Made by a program: the position numbers and the translations under genes. This document shows, piece by piece, positions 1 to 13,485 of a stretch of 64,000 bases of DNA (position 1 is the first letter of the stretch; each line of letters opens with the position of its first letter). This stretch comes from Spisula solida (taxonomy: Eukaryota > Mollusca > Bivalvia > Venerida > Mactridae): contig OX365953.1 of assembly GCA_947247005.1 (NCBI GenBank), positions 25,542,784 to 25,606,783 on the forward strand. Reading direction: 5' to 3'. Under the pieces are notes generated by a model, which was not told where the DNA came from, searched no databases, and saw only the letters and a list, made by a program, of their open reading frames with translations.

Positions 1-1426
1 ATTTGTTATGCATTTTTGTCTCTAATCAGCTGTGTGTCGAAATTATAGGTTTATAGACATATAAATCTGACTGACATTTAGAAGGATGCCAAATCTGATT
101 CTGCTAGAAGTACCAGTTCACGACATAGTCTCAACTTGGAGTAGAACACATTCTAACATTGAGTGAGTTGATTGACTTTGGAATTAAGATTATGAAACAA
201 TTCACTATTTGTCGTCAGACGACTGTTTCAGGAATTACCTCACCAACAGCAGGGTGAGGGTAAATTTTACAGTATACTGTTCATGTAGACTACAAGAAAC
301 AAAGTGATCAATATATCTTGTCAAGTCATTTACTGATATTTCAATATGATGCCATAATGAATTGTTGTTACATTTGTATTGAACATTAATCACTCGCTGA
401 TATATCGTTATTATCAACTCTTTGATATAATTATTATAATTATAGTTTAACGCCATGCCATAAAACCTGCACATAATCAGCATTGTTTGGTTTGGATTGA
501 ACTGCAAATTGGTTCTCGTAGAACAAAACTTTGTCAGACTGATCATGATTACGAAAATCAGTGTTAGATGTACATATCATCTTTCAAACGTTATAAAGGC
601 AACGGACATCTGAAATGATTTAAATATATTACGGTAATTAGTACAGCCCACTGAACAGAGATCAAAGACGACGCAAACAACCAGAAATTGAGCAGACGGA
701 CCAAAGCTGATTAATATATAGCAACTTTTCAGGAAATTGACTTCTTTGGCAGTGGTAGTTTGATGTTTTCTCAACAATGAATCCATATCGTATGAACCTT
801 GTGTACTGGTGTATCCGACATCAAGTCACATCAAAGAAACAGGAACGAGTTTGTCATTCATTTTGTATACAAACAATCAATATGTTTCTGGTGTAGCACA
901 TACTATGAACACTATGATTCCATGTTGTGTTTTCGCAGAGCTTGGAATTTGTACACTGTTCGTGTTTGTATATTTAATAATTGATTTGTTATTATCTTAT
1001 TTCATCAAATAAGCTTTTTATTCATCTTTTATCCTTACCTGTCCACAATGTTTTGTTTAGTATCGAAGAAAAGATAAATAAATCAGTAACCTATTTCCTT
1101 GCTTAGATATTAAAATGCATCCAACAAAGAACGTTAACAGTTAATTTCTTGATGTGCTTCATCACAACAACATTTGCATTCTCAAACATTTTGAACACAT
1201 CCGATTTTACTAATTGGTGCTTAATACAGCCATCGTTCGTTTTGGTTTCCTCGGTTAATATTATGTATATTTTATCAATAAAGCAAGGGCTCCTTCTAAT
1301 AGCTTCTCCCCCATTTGAAATGTCATGTCCTTGTTTATCATCACATGGTATGTCCTGATGACAGTGGCTATTGTACATGCAAGGGGAAGTAACCGCTATT
1401 AGGAGTTTGTTATGAGAGTTCTCATC

Positions 1427-1498
1427 GACCGGTTAACTCAGTAGAAGAGCGTCCACTTTGGGTGTAGATGTCTGGGGTTCGTTCCGTGTTAGCTCACA
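1427..1498 (+). mobile_element. Degenerate tRNA-derived SINE head
   Basis: A possible RNA polymerase III promoter is seen: an A-box-like TAACTCAGTAG at 1,434-1,444 and a B-box-like GGTTCGTTCC at 1,476-1,485, each one base off consensus and at tRNA-like spacing. The sequence between resembles invertebrate tRNA-headed SINEs. The stretch of about 1,405-1,510 has no counterpart at the matching place in U1 (near 35,110) or U2 (near 47,340), so it looks like an insertion. No tail or target duplication could be defined. A diverged tRNA pseudogene is the alternative. Confidence 0.42.
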
Positions 1499-2447
1499 TT
1501 AACATCTGCGACCACATGCTATTTAACCAAATCCATGCATTCAGAGTAATTGCCTCACCCAGACTTCAGTTCGAAGGCCTTCGTGAAGTTTGCCTCCACC
1601 TTGCTATTTGTTCTTTATAAAGTAACTGGGAAAGTCAGATCGGCAGTGTTCAGTAAGGCTCACAGTCTCAAAACAGTCAGATAAACTCTTTAATATATTT
1701 TTTTATAGAACATAAATTGTTCAAATGCACGCAACATGGTTTTATACTAGTATTTGATCTAATAATTTTTGTTCAATTACTGTAAAAGGGAAACGAAAGT
1801 TAAAAAGTATTACATGAATGCTAGATGGTTATATGTAGTGACTTAGACTTATTTAATAGGTTATTTACCAGAGTATTGTATTTTGCATGAAGAGGGAATG
1901 TTTTCTTCCCTCAAGTACAAAAAGATGTTACAGACATTATGTTCTATTCTATGTTCTTCATGTTTGTGGTGTATGCAGGTGCGTCGCATTCAAAATTATT
2001 AGAGACACACACAAGATGAAACAGAAAGACTACAGTGACTATGCCGACGTGAAATTGTGGCGTTCAGATCAGTATTCACAAGGCCGCATTAACACAACCG
2101 CATTGATAAATCACTCCACTCCGCATTAAGAAGTGATGGGCGAAACAAAAGAACCGAAACAATAAAACACAAATGTACTACTTAATGTACCCTAAATTCA
2201 AAATCAAAGTTAATTAACAAGACTTAGTTTTGTCTCAATTATTTCTTAACCAAAGCAAATATTTTCTTCAGAGCTAAAACGAATTTCCTAGAAATAATGA
2301 ATCAAATCACAAATTATGATTCTTTTTCGACATTCATTCGATATCTGACATTGGTCTGCTAAAGCACGACACATTGTCGAACGAAGCTTGGGTGTTATGT
2401 TCTGGTGATCATGATTTATACATCATGATGATTACTGAGTTGTTGTT

Positions 2448-2543
2448 GCAGTGACGCTTATCACTGCCCGAGTCATCATTAATTTTGAAGAAATCATTGT
2501 CCAGAGGTGTCATACTTGTTACGCTAATCATTGTCCGTTGTTT
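2448..2543 (-). repeat. Residual 34-bp satellite, about 2.5 diverged units
   Basis: Read on the minus strand, this holds two to three degenerate units of the 34-bp repeat that is greatly expanded at the homologous place in U1 (31,763-33,308) and U2 (45,734-46,266). Flanking sequence is collinear on both sides, so this is the unexpanded or contracted state of the same locus. Confidence 0.7.
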
Positions 2544-5159
2544 ATGTACTTGTAAATATAGTTTGAGACTGATGTTATACGTTTAATAAGATGCGCACCA
2601 TGGGTTATGTTATATGACAAACCTTACGAACTTTGATTCGTATTGGTAAAGATGTGGAAACGACATTATGAATTCATTCATTCACAATTCACAGCTTGCA
2701 GTACTAGTAAACATCATCTTCCTAATATACCGACAGTCACACCTGATATTTCTACGGTTAATTTCATTAAACGCTAACATTAATGTGACACTTGACATCA
2801 TTGTTATAATTATGACACTATTGCAAATGTCAGTCTCATTCAATTAAACTTCAATATTGTATGTGTTAGTCCTTATTGTGATCAGATTTTATATTTGTAA
2901 TTGTTACATCTGTACAGACCGCCTGAGCCTCACTCAGCAAATCCTTGGATTCCAACAGTGCTAGACATGTTCTAATCGTTCAACATATTTGTACATACAT
3001 TTTTATCTTCATAATTTACAATCCCGAGGATTTATCTTCGATGTACCTTAACCAGACAGAGTCGATGCGTATAAGCATCTAATGACGATCTATGTTCAAT
3101 GAAAAATATTCTTTTTTGCCCTATTACTGAATGTTCGAGACATACGATCGTAGATTGTTTTTCTACTGTTGTTATGTTTACATACTTCTAAGCAATATAT
3201 TTTACATGAAATTTGTTAATGGACAAAGGTTTAATACTGCCGGTATGCAATAAACAAATAAGGTAAAATTATATCATAGGTATATGTTTTTCGTCAAATA
3301 AGGAGAGCAAAACATTTGTACAGGTTATAACATATTTACAAAAGATGGCATGCAACGGAACAAAGGGTCTACATGTATACACATTTGAAGCAAATAATGG
3401 TTATAGCAATTTCCTAGTAAATATCACATAATTAACTGTATGACAATACAATATTTATTGTCCTAAATAGTAGCACTATTTAAACAATACGTGATGAGTT
3501 GTGAGTTGTACACATTGCGTCATACTTAAAAGCTTAGTACTAAGTTGCCTTAAACGAAATTCTAAATTTGGTCATCAGGCAGCCAGAAGTGTTGTTTTTG
3601 GCAATGTGAAAGTCTAATGAACATTTAAATATATTAAATTGCTTAAGCAATGATGCCAAATAAATACAAAAAGTCTGGATATGAACATGTTGGTGTCCTA
3701 TATGTAAGACATTGATAGTATAAATACGGGGCATTTCGAACGTTAGGTAAAAAGGTATCCGTACGTCATTAAACATATGTTGGATATCTACAGAAGCATT
3801 TACTTGCTACCTCTATTTTACGATTTGATGTGGTACTTGGGATCATAGTCTGTCTTGTCACAGCCATGTGAAGCTAAACGTTATGATTCGACAATATACG
3901 AACATGAAATACGAATAGTACACATAGATGAACAAACAAATTCTGGTGACTATTAGATTAAACACAATGATATTACTATAGTCCATGAAAAAGCTATGAC
4001 TTATATTATATTTCCATTGCGTGACATTCAATACCTAAAATGAATATTTACAGATTCTTTAAACGATTTATTCCTTTGCTGAATATGTCTGTTCCGTGAC
4101 GACTGATGTCATATTGGCAGTCAAGACGTAACTTCGGACGAAATGAGAAACAAATTATCGTTGTCGTCTCGATAGGAGTAGCATTATTCAAGTAGGTCAC
4201 GGAAACAAAGCATATTATGCAGTTAAACTATCTGGTATATCTGTATCCGACATGTAAACGAATAGTATAAAATATATCGATGGAGAAGAATTACGTAAAA
4301 AGACATATCATTTCATGTACTGCTTTGATGTGTGAATTACGAGAAATACGATGTCTACAATTCGCTGGAATACGTACATTTGAAAGCAATCCATTCCCAG
4401 ACACTTTTGATTGCTGTGATTGCAGAAAGGTGCTACAATAATATATATTGGATGGATACGTTTGTCTATAACTATACAAACATTCTAGGCACCTTTTTGG
4501 TTCCAGACTTAACATACAATTTCACGCTCTAATATTTGGAATATTTTGGGCATTGATCCGTGACATGTGCGATATTTTATGCAGCATGAGTTTGGTGTTC
4601 TGGATACGCCATGGTAAAAATATGCCCCAGCCGAAAACCCTTCCATGATAAATTCCTTGCAGGACAAATCTTTCTCGGACAAACACTCCAGGACATAAAA
4701 AACTTAGTAGACAACATACCTTCGGGACAAGAGCCCTTCCCCACCTAGTGTTGATATAAACACAACCCTTCCTCTAGGTGTATTAATTGAACTACCGGGT
4801 ATCAGGACAATGCAGTGCGCCTACATAAAATATTGATAATCTAAGTGGTAAAACATGGAAAGACAGATATATGAAAATCTGTATAAAGTAATTGTTAACA
4901 CTACAAATACATGTACTTTCAAGAAATGCTTTATACCCACTATACGATCACATGTTTCCAAACTTTGTACTTAAAATACCCAATCTAATAATGTTCCACC
5001 AGTTATAAGTGTCAAAACGACTTCGCCCATGCTCCTTATCAGTCCGAAGTTTCCAGTTAGTATTGCACTTTACTTAGTGCGGTCATTGCAATTCAGGGAC
5101 ATCACCTGGAAGGGTTTGGTGGATGTTGGTAGGTTTTCTTACAGTAAAATCAGAACTTG

Positions 5160-5470
5160 AACAAACAATTTATACTCGTCTTCAAACACCGTTTAACAAT
5201 AAATAGTGCATAGTATCGTATAGGGTTAGAGCAAGTACAATCTACGGAATGTTTCGCTCACTAAGTCTCATCCAGCAACATTAATAGCAAAAACATCTTA
5301 ATTGCCAAGACATTTTCGATTTTTCCCAAAATCGATGACAGAAGAAATAACCACTCCACAATATTTAACGTCCGTTATCAGGCAGTTGATAATTATATGG
5401 TAATAAGATGCAAATCAAGTTATCTTCATTTGTAGTTATCGGATACAAATAGACTGATGAAAAACGTTTC
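5160..5470 (-). other. Decayed R1 copy of the recurrent short reading frame
   Basis: On the minus strand this matches the frame at 28,947-29,246 (U1), 42,419-42,676 (U2) and 61,763-61,990 (U3), but with an in-frame stop, small length changes and a changed end. It shows the frame is not maintained in every unit copy. There is no evidence that it is or was translated. Confidence 0.6.
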
Positions 5471-6370
5471 TACTTTACCGACAGCTGCGTGGACTACAGC
5501 AGCCGTACTGATCAAATCATGGTAATATAATATAGATATACTCAGTACATTGTAGTATATTAGCTTTAAATGATGTCATCGATTGTAATATGCTATTTAC
5601 AGGTTAAATAACAGCAGCCGTACCGATCCAATCATGTTAATATGATATAAACATAATCAGTAATGTATTAGCTTTAAATGAGTTCATCGATTGTAAAATC
5701 TACTATTTAAAAGTTAAATAAATCTTGATACTGTTACATGAGTGACCTGGCTCAAATCTCACAAACCATCTTAATAAAGAAGTCTCATTTAAATCACGAT
5801 AGTACTATAACTATAGTAGCATGTACATTGCCGTTTTCGGTCTAAATACACGTGTGTAAGGAATCCGATGCTCTTGAGATGTACAAATATACCGTGACAC
5901 TCCTTATACGTCTATTATTAAACGTTCAATTTATATTGAATATCTAACTCACTACTGACTACAAATTCGGTCTCAACTGGAAATTCGCATGCGTTCTAAG
6001 TTGAATATCCAACTCACTCCTTGCTGCTGAAAGTTGGTGGTACATGAAAGTTGAATACCGACCCCATTGCATGCTGGATAATTGACTTTGGAACGACGTT
6101 TGAATGCTGAATTCAATTGCTAGCTCGTAAGTGGCGTGCAGCTGGAAATTGAATTTCGAAGTTTGACTTTCCAACTAGTTCTGTGAGTTCAAGAATGTCC
6201 GGACTATACTACGATTCCACCATTTTCTCTTTAGACACCGTCCGGTTCCAGTGGAAAGGATTCAAGCTAAAGTTTTTATCAAAGAAATCTCTCCATTCCA
6301 TCTCCAAAATCTATTTCAAAAACTTTAATGAAAACAATTAAAGTGACTTATTCTCACATCTTGGACGCGT

Positions 6371-6617
6371 AAAAATAAATATACCAGATTTATATAGCGC
6401 CCTTTTCATGCGAACACACGTTCAAAGGCACTTAATTTGATTGTGTATAGCACCGATACACAGCTTCCTGGCACTTCCAGATACTTTGCAGACCACACGG
6501 CCAGATATAGCGGGAAATATTATAAATATTTCAGAAATGTCAAGTTCCGATGCCAGGGATTGAACCCACGACCTCTAGATTGACAGCCCAGTGCGTTACC
6601 ACTGAGCTAAATCCGCT
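6371..6617 (-). mobile_element. tRNA-headed SINE
   Basis: On the minus strand the element opens with a tRNA-like head. Its A box TAGCTCAGTGG (6,599-6,609) and B box GGTTCAATCCC (6,556-6,566) both fit consensus. A five-pair anticodon stem can be drawn around the loop CTGTCAA, which resembles tRNA-Asp (anticodon GUC). The head is followed by a body of about 170 bp and the tail motif GGCGCTATATAAAT near 6,395, a 3-prime end common to many animal SINEs. It sits only in R1: at the matching site in U1 (near 27,350) the flanks GACGCGTAA and GAGATTCAG lie together. The target duplication is short or unclear. The body and tail make a functional tRNA gene unlikely. Confidence 0.85.
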
Positions 6618-9600
6618 CTTATAAGAGATTCAGTACATTAGCTTATTGTAGCTTTAATTACTTCATCTATCTCATATGTGACATTAAATAATGACAAAGA
6701 ATAATTTTGCCATTTATTAGATACTTTTTAATTTCATTAATTCTGAACCTAGACAATCAGGAAATGTATTCGCGAAAAAGATACTGTTACGTATATAACT
6801 GCTTGTCGGAGATATTGAAACCTTATAAAACAGGACCCCAAACTGAATGAATTCTACAGTAGTATCTTAGCCCCGCACAATGAAAGAAGACCACATTGCG
6901 ATACAGAGTTTCTTATCTCTAACCCATCGACCCAATTTTCACCAGACGTAATAATCAGGATCAATGTCACTTAAATGTAATCGTAAAATAATATGGAGTA
7001 ATACATTTCCGGTATTAATGCTTTTCAGTTTGTGGGTTTAAGTTATGAAAATTTAAACGTTAATGTTCTGCGAAATTATATTATATATTTATATGTGAAG
7101 CTCTAATGTGTCTTTTATCACGTTTAACAAACAATTTTAACGCTGTGCTGATAACGAATATAATGCAAACTCGCGATAGGTATAGTGCAGACAATGATAA
7201 AACAAATATTATATAATACTAATCTTGTGGAGTTACATGTTATGATGCTATATTGGTGAACAAGTTTTGACACCACAGATAAACCAGCAAACATTTTTAT
7301 AAAGCATATCAGATGTTGAAATAACATCGATCTATAAAGATTGCAATACAATTGTATCATAAAAGAAGCGCATATGATACATTATCGCCACATGAAAGGA
7401 AATGTAGCACGCGTTGCTTACAAGTTTTAGTAATTGCCATGCCAAGTGACGTACATGGATTTCCTTTTCTCACCGAACGCGCAAATTATTATCGATAATT
7501 TACGTGTATACCATATTCTGATGATAAATTGATAAGATGACAACGTTATAAAAACGGAAACATTATATCCATCCTTTTGGATAAAACGTTGTGTAAATGA
7601 TTCGCTGTATCAATTATGTGGATTGCAAGTGCAACACAGTGTTCGACAGAGTGAAACATTGATGAAATCTCTGCACGGGCGACTGTTTTAAAATGAATCA
7701 CGAGATGAGACAGGGAAATACTTGTTTGGAATTGTTGCTGATTATATTATAGATCAATGTGTTGAGCTCGATGACCCAAAGGGAGATAAGTCCATGACTT
7801 ATTACGTGATTGATCATCCGATAAAGTTATTGTTATTGTTATTATTAGATGTTCGCGGTATTACCGGTATACCAGTAACTTAGATAACATTTTCCAGCGG
7901 TAATATACCGCAGTACCATCCGAAATACCGGTCCGCACATTGGAATTTAAATGAACTGCATGTAGGTCCATTCAAAGCTATACAAAGTAGAGAAACTTGG
8001 TCAAACCTATCATGATTAGGACAATCAGTGCCAGGTGTGCGTATTATCTTTCACACGTTATAATCGTCACATATATCTAAAGTGATTTTAATATATTCCT
8101 GTTATGCAGCCCACTGAACGGAGATCAAAGACGACGCAAACAACCAGAAATCGAACAGACAGACCAAAGCTGATTGGAAATTGCCTTCGTTGACAGTGAT
8201 ATTTTGATATTCTTTTGACGCATATTATGCATTCATAACATATGAAACTGGTGTTCTAGTGTATCCGACAGCAAGTAGTATACATCAAAGATACAAGAAC
8301 AGTTCCGTCTTTTAGGCCGTTTACAAACATTCAATAAATTACGTTTGTAGAATACCACATAATATCAACACTATCCATTTGGACACAATGTTTCACTGAA
8401 TTAATAAAAGTAGATATACCAGACGGTCTTTGAAAATAGAGAATGTTTTACATAACCCTGTTATTTTTAACGGCACAGATATTGTAACAGTTAAAAGAGT
8501 TTCAAGTTTCTCTATTTCTCTGCCATCTTACTTGAATGTACAAGTAGTAAATTTGTTGATTGATAAAAATCTTGATGTTCAACAAAATATATCGAGAAAA
8601 CATATTTCCGTACGCAAATGACAGAAATGCTGAATCTGCTGGTGACAAGGACAGATCATTGGTTCTCGAATATAAGGCTCGTTAGGTTGATTTCCCTTCA
8701 ATTACCGGTATTTCAGATGGTATACAGTTTGTTTCTAGTACACTGTATACAAATGTATAACTCACCACAGCGGTTACCCTACCTTATGTGATACCCTTAT
8801 ATCTGCGCCGCAAGTTACTATAACTAATTCCATGCGTTTAGAATTGTGCCTCACCTAGACGTCAGTACTAATGACTTCGTGACGGTTGCCTCTGTCTGGT
8901 TATTATACCTTTATAATATGACGCCATTAAAGCAGACAAGAATCCTAATCCATGAGAGCTAGATCGGCAGTGTTCGACAGCGTTTGGTAAGACTCATGGT
9001 CTCAGAATAGTGAGATAAACTCTTCAATCTATCTATTTATTGCACACATAAATTGTTCAAATGCATGCAACATTTATCATTATACAAATGCAATTATGTT
9101 TAGTTTAACACCAATTTACCGGCATTAACTGGTTACATATTTTATCTAATGCAGCGTACTACTTGTTCAATTACTGTAAAGGGGAAACGGAATGTACAAT
9201 TATAACATGAATGTTAGATGTTTATATGTCGTGACTTTGACTTATTTAAGAGATTAATTACCAGGGATTTTCGTTTTTTGCTTGAAGAGGGAATGTTTTC
9301 TTCGCTCAAGTACAAAATGTAATTACATACATTATTATGTTCTCAATAACTACTCAACACACGCTGCACTACAGCGAACTGCGTTTTCCAAAATATTTGC
9401 GATATTTGTGAATGTTTGTGGTGCATGCAGGTGCATCTTAGAGACATACACGAAATGAAACAGAAAGAAGACAGTGACTTTGCCGACGTGAATGGATGAC
9501 GTTCAGATCTGTATTCACAAGACCGCATTACCACAACCGCATTGATAAATCACTCCAATGGTTTGTTTATCTTCCGCATTAAGAAGTGATGGGCGAAACA

Positions 9601-9860
9601 AAAGAACGGAAACAATAATACACAAATGTACCACTTACTGTTCCCTAAATGTAAAAGCAAAGTTAACTAACAAGACTTGTTACCGTCTCAACTGTTTAGA
9701 GCGGAAATGAATTTCCAAGAAATATTTAATGAAATGATTTGTTTTCGTCAGTCATTCGATATCTGACATTGGTCTGCTAAAGCACGATATATTTTCGATC
9801 AAGGCTTGGATGTTATGCTCTGTTGATCATGATTTATACGCCATGATGAGTATTTGTTGC

Positions 9861-9944
9861 AGTGTCCTGAATTATCATTTATGTCAAAAAAATAATTGTC
9901 CAGAATTATCATTCTTGTAATGCTTATTATTGTCCGTTGTTTTG
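9861..9944 (-). repeat. Residual 34-bp satellite in R2
   Basis: About two diverged units of the 34-bp repeat, at the place homologous to the expanded arrays of U1 and U2. Its context is collinear with R1 2,448-2,543. Confidence 0.65.
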
Positions 9945-12093
9945 GTACTTGTAGATTGAGTTTGAGACTGATGTTATACGTTTCGTATGATGCGCACCAT
10001 GGGTTCTGTTATATGACAAACCCTACGAACTTTGATTCGTATTGGTAAAGAAGTGGAAACAATATTTTAAATCCAATCATTCACATTTGACAGCTTGCAG
10101 TACTAGTGAACATGATCTTCCTAATATACTACGGCCATACCGGATATTTCTACCATTGCTTTAATTAAACATTAATCTGGCACTTGACATCATTGTTATA
10201 ATTATGACACTATTGCAAACGTCAGTCTCATTCAATTAAACTCCAATACGTTATATGTGGTAAGCCTTATCATGATCAGATTTTAGATTCATAATTGTAT
10301 TGTTTCATCTGTTCAGACGGCCTGTGCCTCACTCGGAAAATCATTGGCTTCCAACAGTGCTAGACTTGTTCTAGTCGTTCACCATATTTGTACAAATATT
10401 TTGTTTGCTCATAATTGACAATCCTATGAATTCATCTTCGGGGTACTCTAACCAGAGTTGATGCGTTTAAGCACCTCATGACGAACTATGTTCATTGAAA
10501 AATATTAGTTTTTGTCTTTTTTACAGAATGTTTAAGATATACGATTGTAAATTGTGTTTCTACTGTTGTTATGTTTACAGAATTCTAAGCAATATATTTT
10601 ACACAACATTTTGTTAATGGACAAAGGCTAAATACAGCCGGTATGCAATAAACAAATAAGGTAAAATTATATCATAGGTATATATTGTTCCTCCAATAAG
10701 GAGATCAAAACATTTGTACAGGTTATAACATATTTACAAAAGATGGCATGCAGCGGAACAAAGGGTCTACATGTATACACATGTGAAGCAACTAATGGTT
10801 ATAGCCATTTCATAGTAAATATCACATGATTGACAACTTGTATGACAATACAACAGCCATGTGAAGCTTAACTTTATAATTTGACAATATACGAACATGA
10901 AATACGAATAGTACACATATATGAACAAACAAATACAGGTGACTATTAGATTAAATAATGGTATTACTAAAGTCCATGAAAAACCCATGACTTATATTAT
11001 ATTTCCATTGCGTGACATTCAATACCTACAATGAATATTTTCAGATTCTCTAAAAGATTTATTCATTTGCTGAATATGTCTGTTCCGTGACGACTGATGT
11101 CATATGGGCAATCAAGACGCAACTTCAAACGAAATGACAAATAAATTATCGTTGTCGTCTCGATAGGAGTAGCATTATTCAGCAGTAGGTCACGGGGACA
11201 AAGCATATTACACAATCTGGTATATCTGTATCCGACAAGTAAAAGAATAGTATTAAACATATCGATGAAGAAGAATTACGTAAAAAGACATATCCTTTCT
11301 TTTACCACTTTGATGTGTGCATTACGAGAATACGATGTCTACAATTCGCTGGAATAGGTACATTTGAAAGCAATCCATTCCCAGACACGCTTGATTTCTG
11401 TGATTGCACAAAGGCGTTACAATATTATGTGTTGGATGAATATGTGGGCATTGCTCCGTAAAATATGCGATTTTTATTGCAGCATGAGGTTGGTTATTTG
11501 GAATACGCCATGGTAAAATATGCCCCAGTCGAAAACCATTCCATGATTATTTCCTTGCAGGACAAATCTTCCTCGGACAAACACTCCAGGACATGAAAAA
11601 CTTCGCAGACAAAATACCTTCGGGACAAGAGCCCTTCCCCACCTAGTGTTGATATGATTACAACCCTTCCTCTAGGTGTATTAATTTAACTACCTGGTAT
11701 CAAGACAACGCAGTGCGCCTACATAAACTATTGAATATCCAAGAGGTAAAACATGGAAAGACAGATATATGAAAATCTGTATGAAGTAATTGTTAACACT
11801 ACTACAAATACATGTACTTTCAAGAAATGCTTTATACCCACTATACGATTACATGTTTCTAAAATATGTACTTAAAATACCCAATCGAGGAATAATATTC
11901 CGTCTGTTACAAGTTGCAAACCAACTTCGACGCATGTTCCTTATCAGTCGGATTTTTCTAGTTACTGGCTCATTTACAAGTTAAATACATCTCCCCTGAT
12001 ACTGTTACATGAGTGACCTGGCTCATATATCACAAACCATCTCAATAAAGAAGTCTCAGTACAAATGTATATTTCATTTAAATCGCGATAGTA

Positions 12094-12719
12094 CAGGGTG
12101 ATCATTAATATATGGTAACATAAATGACTTTAATAACTTTGTCAGGTTTTATGATAGAGAAGTGGTTTGACCCTTGTTATAAAGCTAATGAGCCCAAATT
12201 TTGTTTTGGATATGACTTATAAATGCATGTGATATAAAGTTGACGTCCATACCGTCCTTGATGCTGCCATACATTTTCAGTGATTTCAAGAAATTTGGCC
12301 ACTGTATCATTTCGCCGAAGACCTTAAATTACTTGGCCTCACCAGACTTAAACCCTTTGGGTTTCTTTTCATGTGGATGCATATAGAATGGAATGAATAC
12401 TCTAACACTAGAAACAATATTTGTTTGAAAACTTCAATACAGTGTGAAATTTGTAGCATCGGTCGTGTAATATGCAAGGTTTCAATTGGTTATTTTCGAT
12501 GTATTTGGGTGCTGGTTTGGCAGTTGTGCAGAATAAAGGGAAACGTTTCGAACTAATGCTGTGAAAAAAGTGTGTGACATTTCAAAATGATTTATGTGTT
12601 GAATAAAACTTACATATGTATGCTAATCAAAGGTGTATAACAATATATAATATTATTATCTTAACAACTGACAAAGTTATTAAAGTTATTTATGTTATCA
12701 TATATTAATGATCACCCTG
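12094..12719 (+). mobile_element. Short Tc1/mariner-like element with 52-bp TIRs
   Basis: The ends are inverted copies of 52 bp with two mismatches, starting CAGGGTGATC, and are flanked by TA on both sides (12,092-12,093 and 12,720-12,721). R1 at about 5,800-5,815 has the empty site with a single TA in the same flanks. TA duplication and CAGGG ends are typical of the Tc1/mariner superfamily. At 626 bp it is an internally deleted, non-autonomous copy with a transposase remnant on the plus strand. It is absent from the other unit copies that retain this site. Confidence 0.88.
12330..12545 (+). pseudogene. Mariner-type transposase remnant
   Basis: Conceptual translation from 12,330 gives YLASPDLNPLGFF. 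This resembles the conserved SPDLNPLDFF block just after the catalytic core in mariner/IS630-type transposases. A stop follows near 12,376, and further fragments occur out of frame, including NTLTLETI near 12,396 and KGKRFE near 12,537, which resemble the C-terminal part of the same proteins. The catalytic acidic triad and the DNA-binding N-terminus are absent. It is a broken remnant inside the 626-bp TIR element. Confidence 0.6.
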
Positions 12720-12944
12720 TACTATAAGTATAATATCATGTACATTGCCGTATTCGCTCTAAATACACTGGTGTAATGGACCGAGGCTATTGATATCTAC
12801 AAAAATACCGTGTCACTCCTTATGTTTTATTGTACATAAAATTTATTGTGAATATTAAACTCAGTGCTGACTTGATATTCGGTCCCAGCTAGAAATTCGT
12901 GTTCCTTCTGAGTTGAATATCCACCTCACTACTTGAAAGTTTGT

Positions 12945-13485
12945 GGTATCCTTTTTTCCTTTCGTTTTCATCATCCCATGTGTTCCCAAAATAATAGGTG
13001 CAAGCTTGAAAAATGTTTAGAACATTATACTTGTAGTTGCCTGTATATGCCATGAACAACCACACTGAGATCACTTGCAAAACATCGGCATTTTGCATTT
13101 ATTTAGCATTTTTACATCGCAAATTATACAGGGTATTAATACCCTATAGAATTAACACTACTTTTACTTAAATTGCCTGGAATTAGTTTGTATTTGAAGA
13201 AAACGAATTGCAAAATAAACCGAGTACCTCACTAATGTATACACTGAAGTTGAAGTTACAGTTTGATCATGTGTGAATTACATACTTTACAAAGCATATT
13301 GAAAGGAAACTCTGCGCCTTTTCAAAAGGAAAAATACGGAGTGCGCGATATCAAGAGTGGTCTAAATTGCTTATTTGTCATGAATATTTCTTAAAGCTAC
13401 CATTGGTGGCTTTCTATTACATAAATACTTGGTTAGGTAGAAAAATTAGGTAATTTAAATTTTTGAGCCCGATCTGTGAGGCAGC
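12945..13485 (-). other. Older insertion at the R2 edge, shared in part with U3
   Basis: Compared with R1 and U1, sequence is inserted after the segment equal to GTACCACAAAC. The first 75-80 bp inside match U3 61,222-61,297 at the identical insertion point; deeper sequence is only faintly similar. On the minus strand 12,889-13,098 reads open and includes NVLNIFQACTYYFGN, but the U3 copy has an extra T that breaks the frame. I recognise no family. It ends at the orientation switch near 13,485, so its far end is probably lost. Confidence 0.5.

Larger units (their letters stand above)
1..7870 (-). repeat. Long repeat unit, reverse copy R1
   Basis: This stretch is a reverse-oriented copy of the unit seen forward at 26,260-37,020 and 41,300-49,330. 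Collinear anchors, read backwards: 7,440-7,500 matches 26,597 and 41,540; 6,820-6,880 matches 27,110; 5,490-5,530 matches 28,905 and 42,405; 4,650-4,730 matches 29,385 and 43,015; 4,130 matches 44,170; 2,450-2,540 matches the satellites at 31,763 and 45,734; 1,640-1,690 matches 34,905 and 47,125; 600-700 matches 36,120 and 48,410; 1-120 matches 36,950-37,020 and 49,245-49,330. No gene is supported. The short open frames here are not kept in the other copies. Private insertions are a SINE at 6,371 and a tRNA-like fragment near 1,430. Homology is visible directly; the edges are approximate. Confidence 0.85.
8015..13485 (-). repeat. Long repeat unit, truncated reverse copy R2
   Basis: This is a second reverse-oriented copy, head-to-tail with R1 but lacking the unit end that should lie between them. 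Backward anchors: 12,880-12,945 matches 61,345-61,400; 11,550-11,620 matches 43,015; 11,063-11,260 matches 44,100-44,250; 10,700 matches 44,980; 9,861-9,944 is the residual satellite; 8,970 matches 34,905; 8,090 matches 36,120. A segment equal to R1 5,160-5,700 is deleted near 11,985. The copy stops abruptly at about 13,485, where homology switches to the opposite orientation. No gene is seen. Confidence 0.82.

Noticed and set aside
6545..6617. Genuine tRNA-Asp gene
   Set aside because: It is fused to a SINE body and tail and inserted in only one unit copy; the acceptor stem is poor.
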